From assembly GCA_037189985.1 (NCBI GenBank), contig JBBCJX010000012.1, positions 62,001 through 126,000 of the forward strand: a stretch of DNA of 64,000 nt, in the 5' to 3' direction. The position numbers were made by a program, and so were the translations under genes. Numbering within the stretch: the stretch's first letter is position 1; every line of letters begins with the position of its first letter. This document shows positions 55,752-64,000 of this stretch, piece after piece. Below the pieces are notes generated by a model, which had not been told where the DNA came from, ran no database searches, and saw only the letters and a program-made list of their open reading frames with translations. This stretch comes from UBA2031 sp037189985. Its GTDB lineage: Bacteria > Pseudomonadota > Gammaproteobacteria > Pseudomonadales > Moraxellaceae.

Positions 55752-56759
55752 CTACCTCTTGCTCAGATACGTACACAAATCCAGCAGCCGGTTGGCATAA
55801 CCCCATTCGTTGTCATACCAGACCAGCACTTTTGCCTGCCGCCCGGCAATGCGGGTTTCGGTGGCGTCGAAAATCAGTGAATACGGCGAATGATTGAAGT
55901 CGCTGGATACCAGCAGCTCATCACAGTACGCCAGCACACCCTGTGTGTCGGCACGCGCGCACTCCGAAAACCGGCGATTGATGGCCTCAACCGTCATGGG
56001 CTCACGCCCGACAAAATTGAAATCCACGGCGGCCACATTCTGTGTGGGCACACGCAGGGAATATCCTTCTATGCGGGCACCGACTTCCGGTAGCACGCGG
56101 CGCAAAGCACCGATACTGCTGGAAGTGGTGGGGATGATGTTGCTTCCGGCAGCACGGCCACGACGCAGGTCACGGTGCGTGTGGTCCAGCACGGCCTGGT
56201 CTGATGTCACGGCATGAATTTCCGTCATCAGGCCGGACTCTATGCCGAAGGCATCATCAAGAATCTTCACCAGCACGGCCAGTGCCTGGGTCGTGCAGGA
56301 AACACTGGAAATGATGCGGTCTTCCTTGCGCACGCTCTCATGATTGACGCCGTAGACCAGCGTGGCATCGACATCATCAAACGGCGCGGCTCCAATGATG
56401 ACCTTGCCGGCTCCTGCTGCCAGATGACGGGCCGCCTCTGCACGGGCACGGAAATGACCGCTGCACTCCAGCACCACGTCCACGCCCAGTGCTGCCCAAG
56501 GCAGGTTTTCCGGCAGGGGCTCGCTGAACAGGCGCAGGGCCTTGCCGTTGATTTGCAGCACATCCTCCGCCAATTTCACCTCGCCGGCAAAGCGACCATG
56601 CGTGCTGTCATAACGCGTCAGGTGCGCCAGCGCTTCCGGCTGACCCAGATCATTGATGGCAACAAACTCAAGCGCCTCATGACCACCCGCCTCGAAATAC
56701 GCGCGCAAGACGTTACGGCCTATGCGACCGTATCCGTTGATGGCGACGCGTAATGCCAT
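55752..56759 (-). CDS. epd: Erythrose-4-phosphate dehydrogenase / GAPDH-family enzyme with altered catalytic motif
   Basis: Epd oxidises erythrose 4-phosphate to 4-phosphoerythronate, a first step towards pyridoxal phosphate. The 335-residue product has the NAD fold (INGYGRIGRNVLRAYF), the catalytic Cys, the base His in EIHAVTSDQ, DLRRGRAAGSNIIPT, SDFNHSPYS and WYDNEWGYANR. The catalytic motif reads SCTTQ, not the near-universal SCTTN. Position between tkt and pgk, as in Pseudomonas, favours Epd over GapA. I take the ATG giving MALRVAINGYG. The start is 38 bases after tkt. Confidence 0.85.
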   Translation of the reverse strand: MALRVAINGYGRIGRNVLRAYFEAGGHEALEFVAINDLGQPEALAHLTRYDSTHGRFAGEVKLAEDVLQINGKALRLFSEPLPENLPWAALGVDVVLECSGHFRARAEAARHLAAGAGKVIIGAAPFDDVDATLVYGVNHESVRKEDRIISSVSCTTQALAVLVKILDDAFGIESGLMTEIHAVTSDQAVLDHTHRDLRRGRAAGSNIIPTTSSSIGALRRVLPEVGARIEGYSLRVPTQNVAAVDFNFVGREPMTVEAINRRFSECARADTQGVLAYCDELLVSSDFNHSPYSLIFDATETRIAGRQAKVLVWYDNEWGYANRLLDLCTYLSKR

Positions 56760-56797
56760 GCTTGTCTCCTCCCTCACCCCAAGGGATGAGGGAATCA

Positions 56798-58804
56798 TCA
56801 AATGATTTCGTTGACGGCGGCCACAACGGCATCGGTGGTGATGCCGAAATGCTTGAAGAGGGCGCCTGCCGGAGCCGATTCGCCAAAGGTCTTCATGCCG
56901 ATCACCCGGCCATCAAGCCCGACAAACTTCCACCAGTAATCCACATGTGCCGCCTCGACAGCGACGCGTGCACGCACGGCCGCCGGCAACACGGACTCAC
57001 GCCAAGCCGCATCCTGCGCCAGGAAAACATCGGTCGAGGGCAGGGAAACCACACGCACCGACTTTCCGGCTTCGCTCAGTTTTTTCTGCGCTTCCACTGC
57101 CAGTGACACTTCAGAGCCGGTGGCAATGATGATGGCATCCAGCGTGGCGCCACTTTCTTTCACCAGCACGTAGCCGCCACGGGCCACGGCAGCGAGCTGC
57201 GCAGCATCGCGGGGTTGGTGCGGCAGGTTCTGGCGCGAAAAGATCAACGCCGTAGGACCATCCTGACGCTCCAGCGCCGCCTTCCAGGCGACGGCGGATT
57301 CCACCGTGTCGGCCGGACGCCACAGACTCATGTTGGGGGTGCCGCGCAGGGACGCTATCTGCTCGATCGGCTGGTGCGTGGGGCCGTCTTCACCCAGACC
57401 GATGGAGTCGTGCGTATAGACATGAATGGCGCGCTGCTTCATCAGTGCCGACATGCGCACGGCATTGCGGGCATATTCCATGAAGATCAGGAAGGTGGCG
57501 CCGTAGGGAATGAAGCCACCGTGCAGTGCAATGCCGTTCATGATGGCGGTCATGCCGAATTCGCGAACGCCGTAGAAAATGTAATTGCCGGCAGCGTCCT
57601 CCTGTATGCCCTTGCTGCCTTTCCAGATCGTGAGATTGGAGCCGGCAAGATCGGCCGAACCGCCCAGCAGCTCGGGCAAGAGGGGCCCGAAAGCATTGAG
57701 CGAATTCTGCGAGGCCTTGCGGGACGCAATGGTTTCACCTTTTTCGGCACACTCACGGATATAGGCATCGGCCTTGGCGGCAAAATCGGCAGGCAGCTCG
57801 CCTTTAAGGCGGCGCTGCAATTCGCGGGCAAGCTCGGGGTGTTTTTGCTCGTAACTGCGAAACAGCGAGTTCCATTGCGTTTCCAGCGCATCGCCACGAG
57901 CGCTGGCGTCCCAGGCTTCGTAAATGTCGGCAGGAATTTCGAAGGCGGGCGATGTCCAGCCCAGTGCTTCGCGCGTCAGCGTGATTTCGGCATCACCCAG
58001 CGGCGCACCGTGGCAGTCTTCCTTGCCCTGCTTGTTGGGTGAGCCTGCACCGATCACGGTGCGGCAGATGATGAGCGTGGGCTGTTCGGTGTTGCCGTGT
58101 GCTTCCTTGATGGCGGCGCGAATGGCTTCGCTGTCATGGCCATCAATGCGGCCTATCACCTGCCAGCCATAGGCCTCGAAGCGCTTTTTCGTGTCGTCAC
58201 TGAACCAGCCTTCGACTTCGCCATCAATCGAGATGCCGTTGTCATCATAAAACGCGATGAGCTTGCCAAGTTTCAGCGTGCCGGCCAGCGAGCAGACTTC
58301 GTGGGAAATGCCTTCCATGAGGCAGCCGTCACCGAGGAAGGTATAGGTGTGGTGATCAACGACATCAAGGCCGTCGCGATTGAACTGGGCTGCCAGCGTT
58401 TTTTCGGCAATGGCCATGCCCACGGCATTGGCGATGCCCTGGCCCAGCGGACCGGTCGTGGTTTCAATACCGGGTGTGTAGCCCAGCTCCGGGTGGCCCG
58501 GTGTCTTGCTGTGGAGTTGGCGGAAATTCTTGAGGTCGTCGATGGAGACGTCGTAGCCGGTGAGGTGCAGCAGCGCGTACTGCAGCATGGAGCCATGGCC
58601 GTTGGAGAGCACGAAGCGGTCACGGTTCACCCAGCCCGGATTTTTCGGGTTGTGGCGAAAAGGACCACGCCACAGGACTTCGGCAATGTCAGCCATGCCC
58701 ATGGGAGCGCCCGGATGCCCGGAGTTGGCCTTTTGCACCGCGTCCATGGCGAGGGCGCGGATGGCATTGGCAAGACGGCGTTCAGGCAGGGCAGCGGCAG
58801 GCAT
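56798..58804 (-). CDS. tkt: Transketolase
   Basis: The thiamine diphosphate enzyme moves two-carbon units in the pentose phosphate pathway. The 668-residue product has the thiamine diphosphate motif GDGCLMEGISHE, the N-terminal substrate site (SGHPGAPMGMADIAEVLW), the second-domain THDSIGLGEDGPTHQPIEQ and the C-terminal domain. CGGAGAG precedes the ATG. First gene of the tkt-epd-pgk-fba cluster, which supplies sugar-phosphate interconversions and PLP precursor. Confidence 0.95.
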   Translation of the reverse strand: MPAAALPERRLANAIRALAMDAVQKANSGHPGAPMGMADIAEVLWRGPFRHNPKNPGWVNRDRFVLSNGHGSMLQYALLHLTGYDVSIDDLKNFRQLHSKTPGHPELGYTPGIETTTGPLGQGIANAVGMAIAEKTLAAQFNRDGLDVVDHHTYTFLGDGCLMEGISHEVCSLAGTLKLGKLIAFYDDNGISIDGEVEGWFSDDTKKRFEAYGWQVIGRIDGHDSEAIRAAIKEAHGNTEQPTLIICRTVIGAGSPNKQGKEDCHGAPLGDAEITLTREALGWTSPAFEIPADIYEAWDASARGDALETQWNSLFRSYEQKHPELARELQRRLKGELPADFAAKADAYIRECAEKGETIASRKASQNSLNAFGPLLPELLGGSADLAGSNLTIWKGSKGIQEDAAGNYIFYGVREFGMTAIMNGIALHGGFIPYGATFLIFMEYARNAVRMSALMKQRAIHVYTHDSIGLGEDGPTHQPIEQIASLRGTPNMSLWRPADTVESAVAWKAALERQDGPTALIFSRQNLPHQPRDAAQLAAVARGGYVLVKESGATLDAIIIATGSEVSLAVEAQKKLSEAGKSVRVVSLPSTDVFLAQDAAWRESVLPAAVRARVAVEAAHVDYWWKFVGLDGRVIGMKTFGESAPAGALFKHFGITTDAVVAAVNEII

Positions 58805-58898
58805 GGGGCTCTCCGGGAAGGCCTCTGGGGGAGGCCCTGAAAAAAGAGGCCGTATTCTCCCTGAAAGCCCTTCATGAAGAAACCTCCGCTACCTCCTG

Positions 58899-59510
58899 TC
58901 AGCCGCTCCCGGGCCAGTGATTCTGAAGTCCGGTGACAATCATCTGCACCGCAAAGGTGCCGATCATGAGCGCGGAGAGACGTCCGGTGATTTCCACATA
59001 GCGGTCCACGAGCCGGGCATTGCGGTCGCGCAGGTGGTCATGCACGAACTTGAGGCCGGCCAGGCCCATCACCACCGCCGCCATGGTCAGCCAGACAACC
59101 CCCAGTGCCTGCGGCACGCTGAGGCTCGAGCCCAGCATCACGGCGGCACTGACGGTGGCGGGGCCGATCAGGAACGGCATGGCGATGTTGCCGGCCAGAT
59201 GCTCGGGCTCACCGCGCATGCTGCTGATCGCCTCATGGCCGTGAAAGAAGAAACGTATGCCGATCAGCAGGAAGACAAGGCCACCGAAAATCTGGAAGGA
59301 GGCAAAGTCCACATGCAGCATCTGCGAGAAGAGGGCATCGCCGGTCAGGGCGAAAACAGAGAACACCACGCCGCCGATGATCACGCCCCGTGCCAGCACC
59401 CCGATAAAAATACGCGGCTCCAGCCGGACGATGAGGTCCAGCAGGTAGAGGCTGAGCAGGAAAGGATTGAGCAGGGCAAAGAAGAAAAGGAAAGCTTGTG
59501 GAAAGGTCAC
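58899..59510 (-). CDS. MarC family integral membrane protein
   Basis: The 203-residue product has about six hydrophobic helices and the MarC-type motif AMPFLIGPATVSAAVML. These proteins were once linked to antibiotic resistance, but their function is unknown. I chose the GTG giving VTFPQAFLFFFALLNP, which aligns with family starts; a longer ATG at 59552 adds 14 residues ahead of it. It is divergent from the MarR-ectABCD operon with about 100 bases between starts. Confidence 0.83.
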   Translation of the reverse strand: MTFPQAFLFFFALLNPFLLSLYLLDLIVRLEPRIFIGVLARGVIIGGVVFSVFALTGDALFSQMLHVDFASFQIFGGLVFLLIGIRFFFHGHEAISSMRGEPEHLAGNIAMPFLIGPATVSAAVMLGSSLSVPQALGVVWLTMAAVVMGLAGLKFVHDHLRDRNARLVDRYVEITGRLSALMIGTFAVQMIVTGLQNHWPGSG

Positions 59511-59578
59511 CCCGGCCTCGTCGTTTGACAATGAGGGGTAAAATCGTAACACTAGAAATCATTCGTACTGAAATTAAT

Positions 59579-59587
59579 TGTTATGAT
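59579..59587 (+). promoter_or_regulatory. Candidate extended -10 promoter of the MarR-ectABCD operon
   Basis: TGTTATGAT fits the extended -10 form TGn-TATAAT with 5 of 6 matches. It lies in an AT-rich island (59540-59590), about 28 bases before the regulator ATG. A near-inverted pair TCGTAACA / TGTTATGA overlaps it and could be a MarR operator. No clear -35 box at the right spacing. Confidence 0.4.
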
Positions 59588-59614
59588 TCCCCTTTTCCTG
59601 AATACGCCACACCC

Positions 59615-60139
59615 ATGAGCACCAGCACACCTCCCGCTTACGAAGTACGCATGCTGCGCTCCATACGCCGCATCATCCGCGCCGTGGACATGCATTCCAA
59701 GATGCTGCAGCAGGCACAGGACATTACCGCACCCCAGTTGGTGTGCCTGCTGACGCTGGTACGTCAGGGCCCACTTACCATGAAGGCGCTGAGCCAGGCC
59801 ATCGACCTCAGCCCCAGTACCACCGTGGGCGTGGTGGACCGGCTGGAAGCCAAAGGATTGGCCACGCGCAGCCGCAGCGAGACGGATCGGCGCCAGGTAT
59901 CGGTATCCGTCACCGTGCAAGGAGAAGCTGCAGCGCAGCGCGCGCCCTTCCCCTTGCAGAACCGTCTGGTGGAGGGTTTCCGCAACCTGCCCGAGCTGGA
60001 GCAGGCCACACTGGCACTGGCGCTGGAGCGACTGGTAGGGCTGATGGCAGCCGGCGACATCGACGCGTCGGCCATTCTGGATCTGGCTCCGATTGCCGAG
60101 CAGCAGCCCGAGTCCGCCGGACCAGAGACCGTACCATGA
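59615..60139 (+). CDS. MarR-family regulator of the ectoine operon (EctR-like)
   Basis: The 174-residue product is a winged-helix dimer of the MarR type: LTLVRQGPLTMKALSQAIDL with the recognition helix SPSTTVGVVDRLEAKGLATR and the wing SETDRRQVSVSVTVQG. It is coupled to ectA by an ATGA overlap, so it is transcribed as first gene of the operon. In methylotrophs EctR1, a MarR protein, controls ectABC, which supports the same role here. I chose the ATG giving MSTSTPPAYEV; the frame is open upstream through the promoter region. Confidence 0.87.
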   Translation: MSTSTPPAYEVRMLRSIRRIIRAVDMHSKMLQQAQDITAPQLVCLLTLVRQGPLTMKALSQAIDLSPSTTVGVVDRLEAKGLATRSRSETDRRQVSVSVTVQGEAAAQRAPFPLQNRLVEGFRNLPELEQATLALALERLVGLMAAGDIDASAILDLAPIAEQQPESAGPETVP

Positions 60140-60765
60140 CGACACGACGACACTCCTGGCTGGCCACGGCCGGACCTGACGGGCCCTCGCTGCAACTGCG
60201 CCCGCCGACACCCGCTGATGGTGCCTCCCTTCACGAGCTGATCCGACTTTCTCCTCCACTGGACCTGAACTCCTGCTACGCCTACCTGCTGCAAGGGCTG
60301 CATTTCGCGGATACCTGCGTGGTGGCCTGTAGTGGCAACACCTTCGCCGGCTATGTCTCCGGCTACATCCCCCCGGGACATCCCGACACCCTCTTCATCT
60401 GGCAGGTTGCCGTCTCTCCCCGGCATCGCGGTCGTGGCCTGGCCCAGGCCATGTTGCAGCACCTGCTGGACCGTCCAAGCTGCCGCGACGTCCGCTGGCT
60501 GGAAACCACTGTCGCCCCGGACAACACTGCCTCGGCAAAACTCTTTCAGGGCCTGGCCCGCGAACTCGGCTGCCCCTACGCTGTCAGTGACCTCTTCCCG
60601 CGCTCAGCCTTCGGGGACGACTCGTCCCACGAGGCCGAACCGCTTTTCCGCATCGGCCCTTTTCAGCACAAACCCAGTCACCACAAGCCCTTGCATCACG
60701 AGGCCCGCACCCATCGCACTTTCCAGGAGGAAGCCCATGACAACCAGCACCTTCGAACGCCTTGA
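60136..60765 (+). CDS. ectA: L-2,4-diaminobutyrate acetyltransferase
   Basis: EctA acetylates diaminobutyrate with acetyl-CoA, the second step of ectoine synthesis. The 209-residue GNAT enzyme shows LRPPTPADGASLHELIRLSP, LDLNSCYAYLLQGLHF, the acetyl-CoA loop VSPRHRGRGLAQAML and VAPDNTASAKLF. After the usual end (about residue 175) it carries an extra His-rich tail with repeated HKP/HHE units, encoded partly by DNA overlapping ectB. Starts in an ATGA overlap with the regulator gene and overlaps ectB by 29 bases. Confidence 0.93.
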   Translation: MTTRRHSWLATAGPDGPSLQLRPPTPADGASLHELIRLSPPLDLNSCYAYLLQGLHFADTCVVACSGNTFAGYVSGYIPPGHPDTLFIWQVAVSPRHRGRGLAQAMLQHLLDRPSCRDVRWLETTVAPDNTASAKLFQGLARELGCPYAVSDLFPRSAFGDDSSHEAEPLFRIGPFQHKPSHHKPLHHEARTHRTFQEEAHDNQHLRTP

Positions 60766-62026
60766 ATCCGAAGTCCGCTCCTATATACGCAGCTTTCCCA
60801 CCGTGTTCTGCCAGGCCAGCGGAAGCTGGATGACCAACGAAGAAGGCAAGCGCTATCTGGATTTCTTCAGCGGGGCGGGCAGCCTGAATTACGGCCACAA
60901 CCATCCTGCCCTGAAAGAAAAGCTGCTGGCCTATCTGGCCAATGACGGCATCGTGCACGGCCTGGACATGGGCACCGGTGCCAAGCGTGAATTCATGGAG
61001 ACCTTCGAGCGCTTCATCCTCAAGCCCCGCGGCCTGGACTACAAGATGCAGTTCACCGGCCCCACCGGCACCAACGCCGTGGAAGCCGCCCTCAAGCTTG
61101 CCCGCCAGATCAAGGGCCGCAGCAGTGTTCTCTGCTTCACGAATGCCTTTCACGGTGTCAGCGCCGGCGCAGTCGCCGCCACCGGCGCACGCAAGTTTCG
61201 CGAGGCTACCGGCATCGCGCTGGCCAATACCCGTTTCATGCCCTTTGCCGGCTATTACGGCCGTGATGCCGACACGCTGGCCATGATGGACAAGCAACTC
61301 AGTGACCCAAGCAGTGGCGTGGACCGGCCGGCGGCCGTGCTGGTGGAAACGGTGCAGGGCGAAGGCGGCGTGAATGCGGCCTCGCCTGAATGGCTGAACG
61401 GGCTCGCCCGCCTCTGCCGCAAGCACGACATGCTGCTCATCGTGGACGACATACAGATGGGCTGCGGCCGCACCGGTGACTTCTTCAGCTTTGAAGAGGC
61501 CGGCCTCCAGCCCGACATCGTCACGCTCTCCAAGTCCCTCTCGGGCTACGGCCTGCCCATGTCGCTGCTGCTCATGAAGCCGGAACTGGATGTCTGGGAA
61601 GCTGGCGCCCACAGCGGCACCTTCCGGGGCAACAATGCGGCCTTTGTCACCGCCACGGCCGCCCTGCGCGAGTTCTGGTCCGATGAAGGCTTCCACAAGG
61701 AGTTGCGGGAAAAAGGCCGCCAGCTACAGGCCCGCATGGAAAGGCTGCACCGGCGCCACCCCGTCATACGCGCCGTGCGTGGCCGTGGCATGGTGGCCGG
61801 ACTGGTGCTGTCCAGCGCCGCCGAGGCTGACGAAGTCAGCGCCCTCTGCTTCCGCCAGGGCCTCGTCATCGAAACCTGCGGCCCCAAGGGCGAAGTCGTG
61901 AAGCTGCTGCCGCCGCTGACCATCACTGCAGCCGAAATGGAGCAGGGCCTCAGCATTCTGGACGGTGCGCTGGCCAGCGTATCGGTAGAAAGCGCACTGC
62001 ATCGTGTCAGGGGGGCCGTGGCATGA
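60737..62026 (+). CDS. ectB: Diaminobutyrate-2-oxoglutarate aminotransferase
   Basis: EctB makes diaminobutyrate from aspartate semialdehyde with glutamate, first step of ectoine synthesis. The 429-residue PLP enzyme has the class III aminotransferase layout: SGAGSLNYGHNHP, FTGPTGTNAVEAALKLAR, AFHGVSAGAVAATG, VDDIQMGCGRTGDFF, and the PLP Lys in TLSKSLSGYGLPMS. AGGAGG lies 6 bases before the chosen ATG, which overlaps the ectA 3' end. Confidence 0.95.
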   Translation: MTTSTFERLESEVRSYIRSFPTVFCQASGSWMTNEEGKRYLDFFSGAGSLNYGHNHPALKEKLLAYLANDGIVHGLDMGTGAKREFMETFERFILKPRGLDYKMQFTGPTGTNAVEAALKLARQIKGRSSVLCFTNAFHGVSAGAVAATGARKFREATGIALANTRFMPFAGYYGRDADTLAMMDKQLSDPSSGVDRPAAVLVETVQGEGGVNAASPEWLNGLARLCRKHDMLLIVDDIQMGCGRTGDFFSFEEAGLQPDIVTLSKSLSGYGLPMSLLLMKPELDVWEAGAHSGTFRGNNAAFVTATAALREFWSDEGFHKELREKGRQLQARMERLHRRHPVIRAVRGRGMVAGLVLSSAAEADEVSALCFRQGLVIETCGPKGEVVKLLPPLTITAAEMEQGLSILDGALASVSVESALHRVRGAVA

Positions 62027-62445
62027 TCGTGCGCCGCTTCGAAGAAATACGCCTGACCGAGCGCGCCGTGCATGCCGAAAACTGGACCAGCTTCCGCCTG
62101 CTCACGCGCGATGACGGCATGGGGTTCTCACTGCACGAAACATGGATACACGCCGGCACCGAAACCCACATCTGGTACAAGCACCATGTCGAGGCCGTCT
62201 ACTGCATCGAGGGCGAGGGCGAAATCGAGCCCGTGGGTGAGGATGGCAGCGGCAACGGCCAGCCCGTCCCCATTCGCCCCGGCATGATGTATGCGCTCAA
62301 CGAACACGACCGCCATTTCCTGCGGGCCAGCCAGAAGCTGCGCCTGATCTGTGTCTTCAATCCCCCGCTACGCGGCGACGAAACCCACGGTCCCGACGGG
62401 GCTTATGCCGCCAGCGAGGCCGAATCCCGGGAGAACCTGCCGTGA
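62023..62445 (+). CDS. ectC: L-ectoine synthase
   Basis: EctC cyclises N-acetyl-diaminobutyrate to ectoine. The 140-residue cupin has MIVRRFEEIRLTERAVHAEN, the metal-binding YKHHVEAVYCIEGEGE and RPGMMYALNEHDRHFLRA, with CVFNPPLRGDETH near the C-terminus. ATGA overlap with ectB. Confidence 0.95.
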   Translation: MIVRRFEEIRLTERAVHAENWTSFRLLTRDDGMGFSLHETWIHAGTETHIWYKHHVEAVYCIEGEGEIEPVGEDGSGNGQPVPIRPGMMYALNEHDRHFLRASQKLRLICVFNPPLRGDETHGPDGAYAASEAESRENLP

Positions 62446-63353
62446 TGATGTCACTGTGCGCCGAACCCTATCCTTCACGACGCCTTGACGAGCCCCTTCT
62501 CGCCCGTCGGCACGAGCCGGTGCTATGGTCTTCCGGGCCCGGCCCGCACTGGCTGCCGGACAATGCACTCTCCCACTATGAGCAGGACGGCTACCTGGTG
62601 TTACCAGGCCTCTTTTCCGGTGCCGCCCTGCAAGAGTTGCAGAGCGGGATGCGGCAGCTGCTGGAGCAGCATCACGGCAGCCACGATGCCACCGTGATCC
62701 GCGAACCCGGCAGCGATGCCGTGCGCTCCGTGTTCAACCTGCCAGCCCAAAGCGCAGTCTTTTCAGCACTGGCCCGTGACCCCCGACTGCTGGGCTTCGC
62801 CCGGCATGTACTGGGTTCCGATGTCTACCTCCACCAGACCCGCCTCAACTTCAAACCGGGTTTCGCCGGCAAGGAGTTCTACTGGCATTCGGATTTCGAG
62901 ACCTGGCATGTGGAAGACGGCATGCCGGCCATGCGCGCCCTCTCCTGCTCCGTTCTGCTCACCGACAACGACGAATTCAACGGGCCCCTGCTGGTGATTC
63001 CCGGATCACACCGGACTTATGTGGGCTGCGTGGGGGAAACCCCTGAAGAGAACTACAAGTCGTCACTGGTACGACAGACCGTCGGCACACCCTCACCGGA
63101 GGCGCTGGCCCTGCTAACGGAACAGGCCGGGGGCCTGGCTTCGGTCAAAGGACCCGCCGGCACCGTGGTCTTTTTCGACTGCAACCTGCTGCACGGCTCG
63201 GCCGGCAACATCAGTCCCTCTCCCCGGGCCAACGTCTTCATGGTCTACAACAGCGTCGCCAACAGGCTTGGCCCGCCACAGCAGGGCTTGCGTGCCCGCC
63301 CCGAGCACATCGCTCATCGCAAGCATGTGACACCACTCTCCAGCCCTTCCTGA
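62445..63353 (+). CDS. ectD: Ectoine hydroxylase
   Basis: EctD converts ectoine to 5-hydroxyectoine with O2 and 2-oxoglutarate. The 302-residue product has YEQDGYLVLPGLF, the iron-binding FYWHSDFETWHVEDGMPAMR (His, Asp), the signature LLTDNDEFNGPLLVIPGSH, the distal His in NLLHGSAGNIS and a final Arg-rich tail. The start is in a run GTG-ATG-ATG at the ectC stop; I chose the first ATG, which overlaps that stop by one base. The last gene of the operon. Confidence 0.94.
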   Translation: MMSLCAEPYPSRRLDEPLLARRHEPVLWSSGPGPHWLPDNALSHYEQDGYLVLPGLFSGAALQELQSGMRQLLEQHHGSHDATVIREPGSDAVRSVFNLPAQSAVFSALARDPRLLGFARHVLGSDVYLHQTRLNFKPGFAGKEFYWHSDFETWHVEDGMPAMRALSCSVLLTDNDEFNGPLLVIPGSHRTYVGCVGETPEENYKSSLVRQTVGTPSPEALALLTEQAGGLASVKGPAGTVVFFDCNLLHGSAGNISPSPRANVFMVYNSVANRLGPPQQGLRARPEHIAHRKHVTPLSSPS

Positions 63354-63539
63354 GACCCGCTCGCGGCATCCGGGCCCCTGGCACTGTGGCAACACCAGAG
63401 CCCTTCAATACCGTTCAGCTTGCACCTGCATGAATCCCGTCAGGCAGGGCCCTGCGCCCGCGTGCAAGTGCCCGGCACCACCGGTATGATGCGCCGCTCA
63501 CCCCGCCGGCTTTGGCTCCTTCGGCCGCTGCGGGACGCC

Positions 63540-63556
63540 CGCCGGATGTCCCGGCG
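63540..63556 (+). promoter_or_regulatory. Small hairpin just before the metK ribosome-binding site
   Basis: CGCCGG and CCGGCG pair across a 5-base loop, 8 to 10 bases upstream of the AAAGGAGA site of metK. The leader from about 63480 is GC-rich and could form more structure. I find no match to a riboswitch I know; regulatory role is speculative. Confidence 0.2.
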
Positions 63557-63580
63557 ACGCACCCAAAGGAGACATGAATA

Positions 63581-64000
<420 letters not shown>

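Noticed and set aside
63354..63580. SAH or SAM riboswitch in front of metK
   Set aside because: The conserved core motifs of known SAM and SAH riboswitches are not present; only a generic GC-rich hairpin is seen.

Overview
The window is a GC-rich stretch of a gammaproteobacterial chromosome. The closest fit by gene content and order is the Pseudomonadales or a neighbouring order. Pointers are the tkt-epd-pgk-fba cluster near metK, the divergent serA / D-2-hydroxyglutarate dehydrogenase pair, the nudE-cysQ block divergent from yrfG-hslR, the ycfL-lpoB pair and an Anr/FNR-type operator. I cannot name the genus. Genes are tightly packed. I saw no rRNA, tRNA, prophage, CRISPR array or intact insertion sequence. 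Both edge genes are cut: an ECF sigma factor at the left and metK at the right.

Layout. 1-4.3 kb: ECF sigma factor with a secreted basic protein, trmL, gor and a sterol-desaturase-like membrane protein. 4.5-10.3 kb: a PhoX-type phosphatase, then a coupled three-gene operon (vWA lipoprotein, ECF sigma, membrane anti-sigma-like protein). 10.3-12.8 kb: a holin-like small membrane protein, a fatty acid desaturase and a di-iron oxygen-binding protein behind a perfect FNR/Anr box. 12.9-20.3 kb: a TPM protein, argE, a WG-repeat operon, argA and ilvD. 20.4-25.1 kb: a PhnD-like binding protein overlapping a hybrid histidine kinase, bracketed by two inverted copies of a REP-doublet element, then a repeat-rich gap. 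25.1-32.1 kb: 2OG oxygenase, rlmJ, cysQ, nudE, yrfG, hslR, a catabolic pair, a 33-residue membrane microprotein and the D-2-hydroxyglutarate dehydrogenase. 32.3-38.2 kb: serA, two small genes, then a CsgG-like / COG3014 / YcfL / LpoB envelope cluster. 38.2-45.1 kb: two tandem paralogous solute-binding-like proteins, a large EF-hand-like membrane protein, a hydrolase, cobB and a small Arg-rich protein.

45.2-53.1 kb is a complete chemosensory operon read on the minus strand: response regulator, cheA, cheW, a soluble receptor, cheY, cheB, cheR and a CheX-like phosphatase, nearly all joined by 4-base overlaps. The receptor is the most striking gene of the window. It begins with a group-I truncated haemoglobin domain with the haem-pocket residues in place, followed by two PAS domains and the signalling hairpin, and has no membrane segment. 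It looks like a haem-based gas or redox receptor built on a different globin class from HemAT.

53.4-58.8 kb holds tkt-epd-pgk-fba (the Epd has an altered catalytic motif). 58.9-63.4 kb holds marC and a coupled MarR-ectABCD operon for ectoine and hydroxyectoine. metK starts at 63581. Together these genes suggest a motile or surface-responding, osmotically challenged aerobe that also senses low oxygen.
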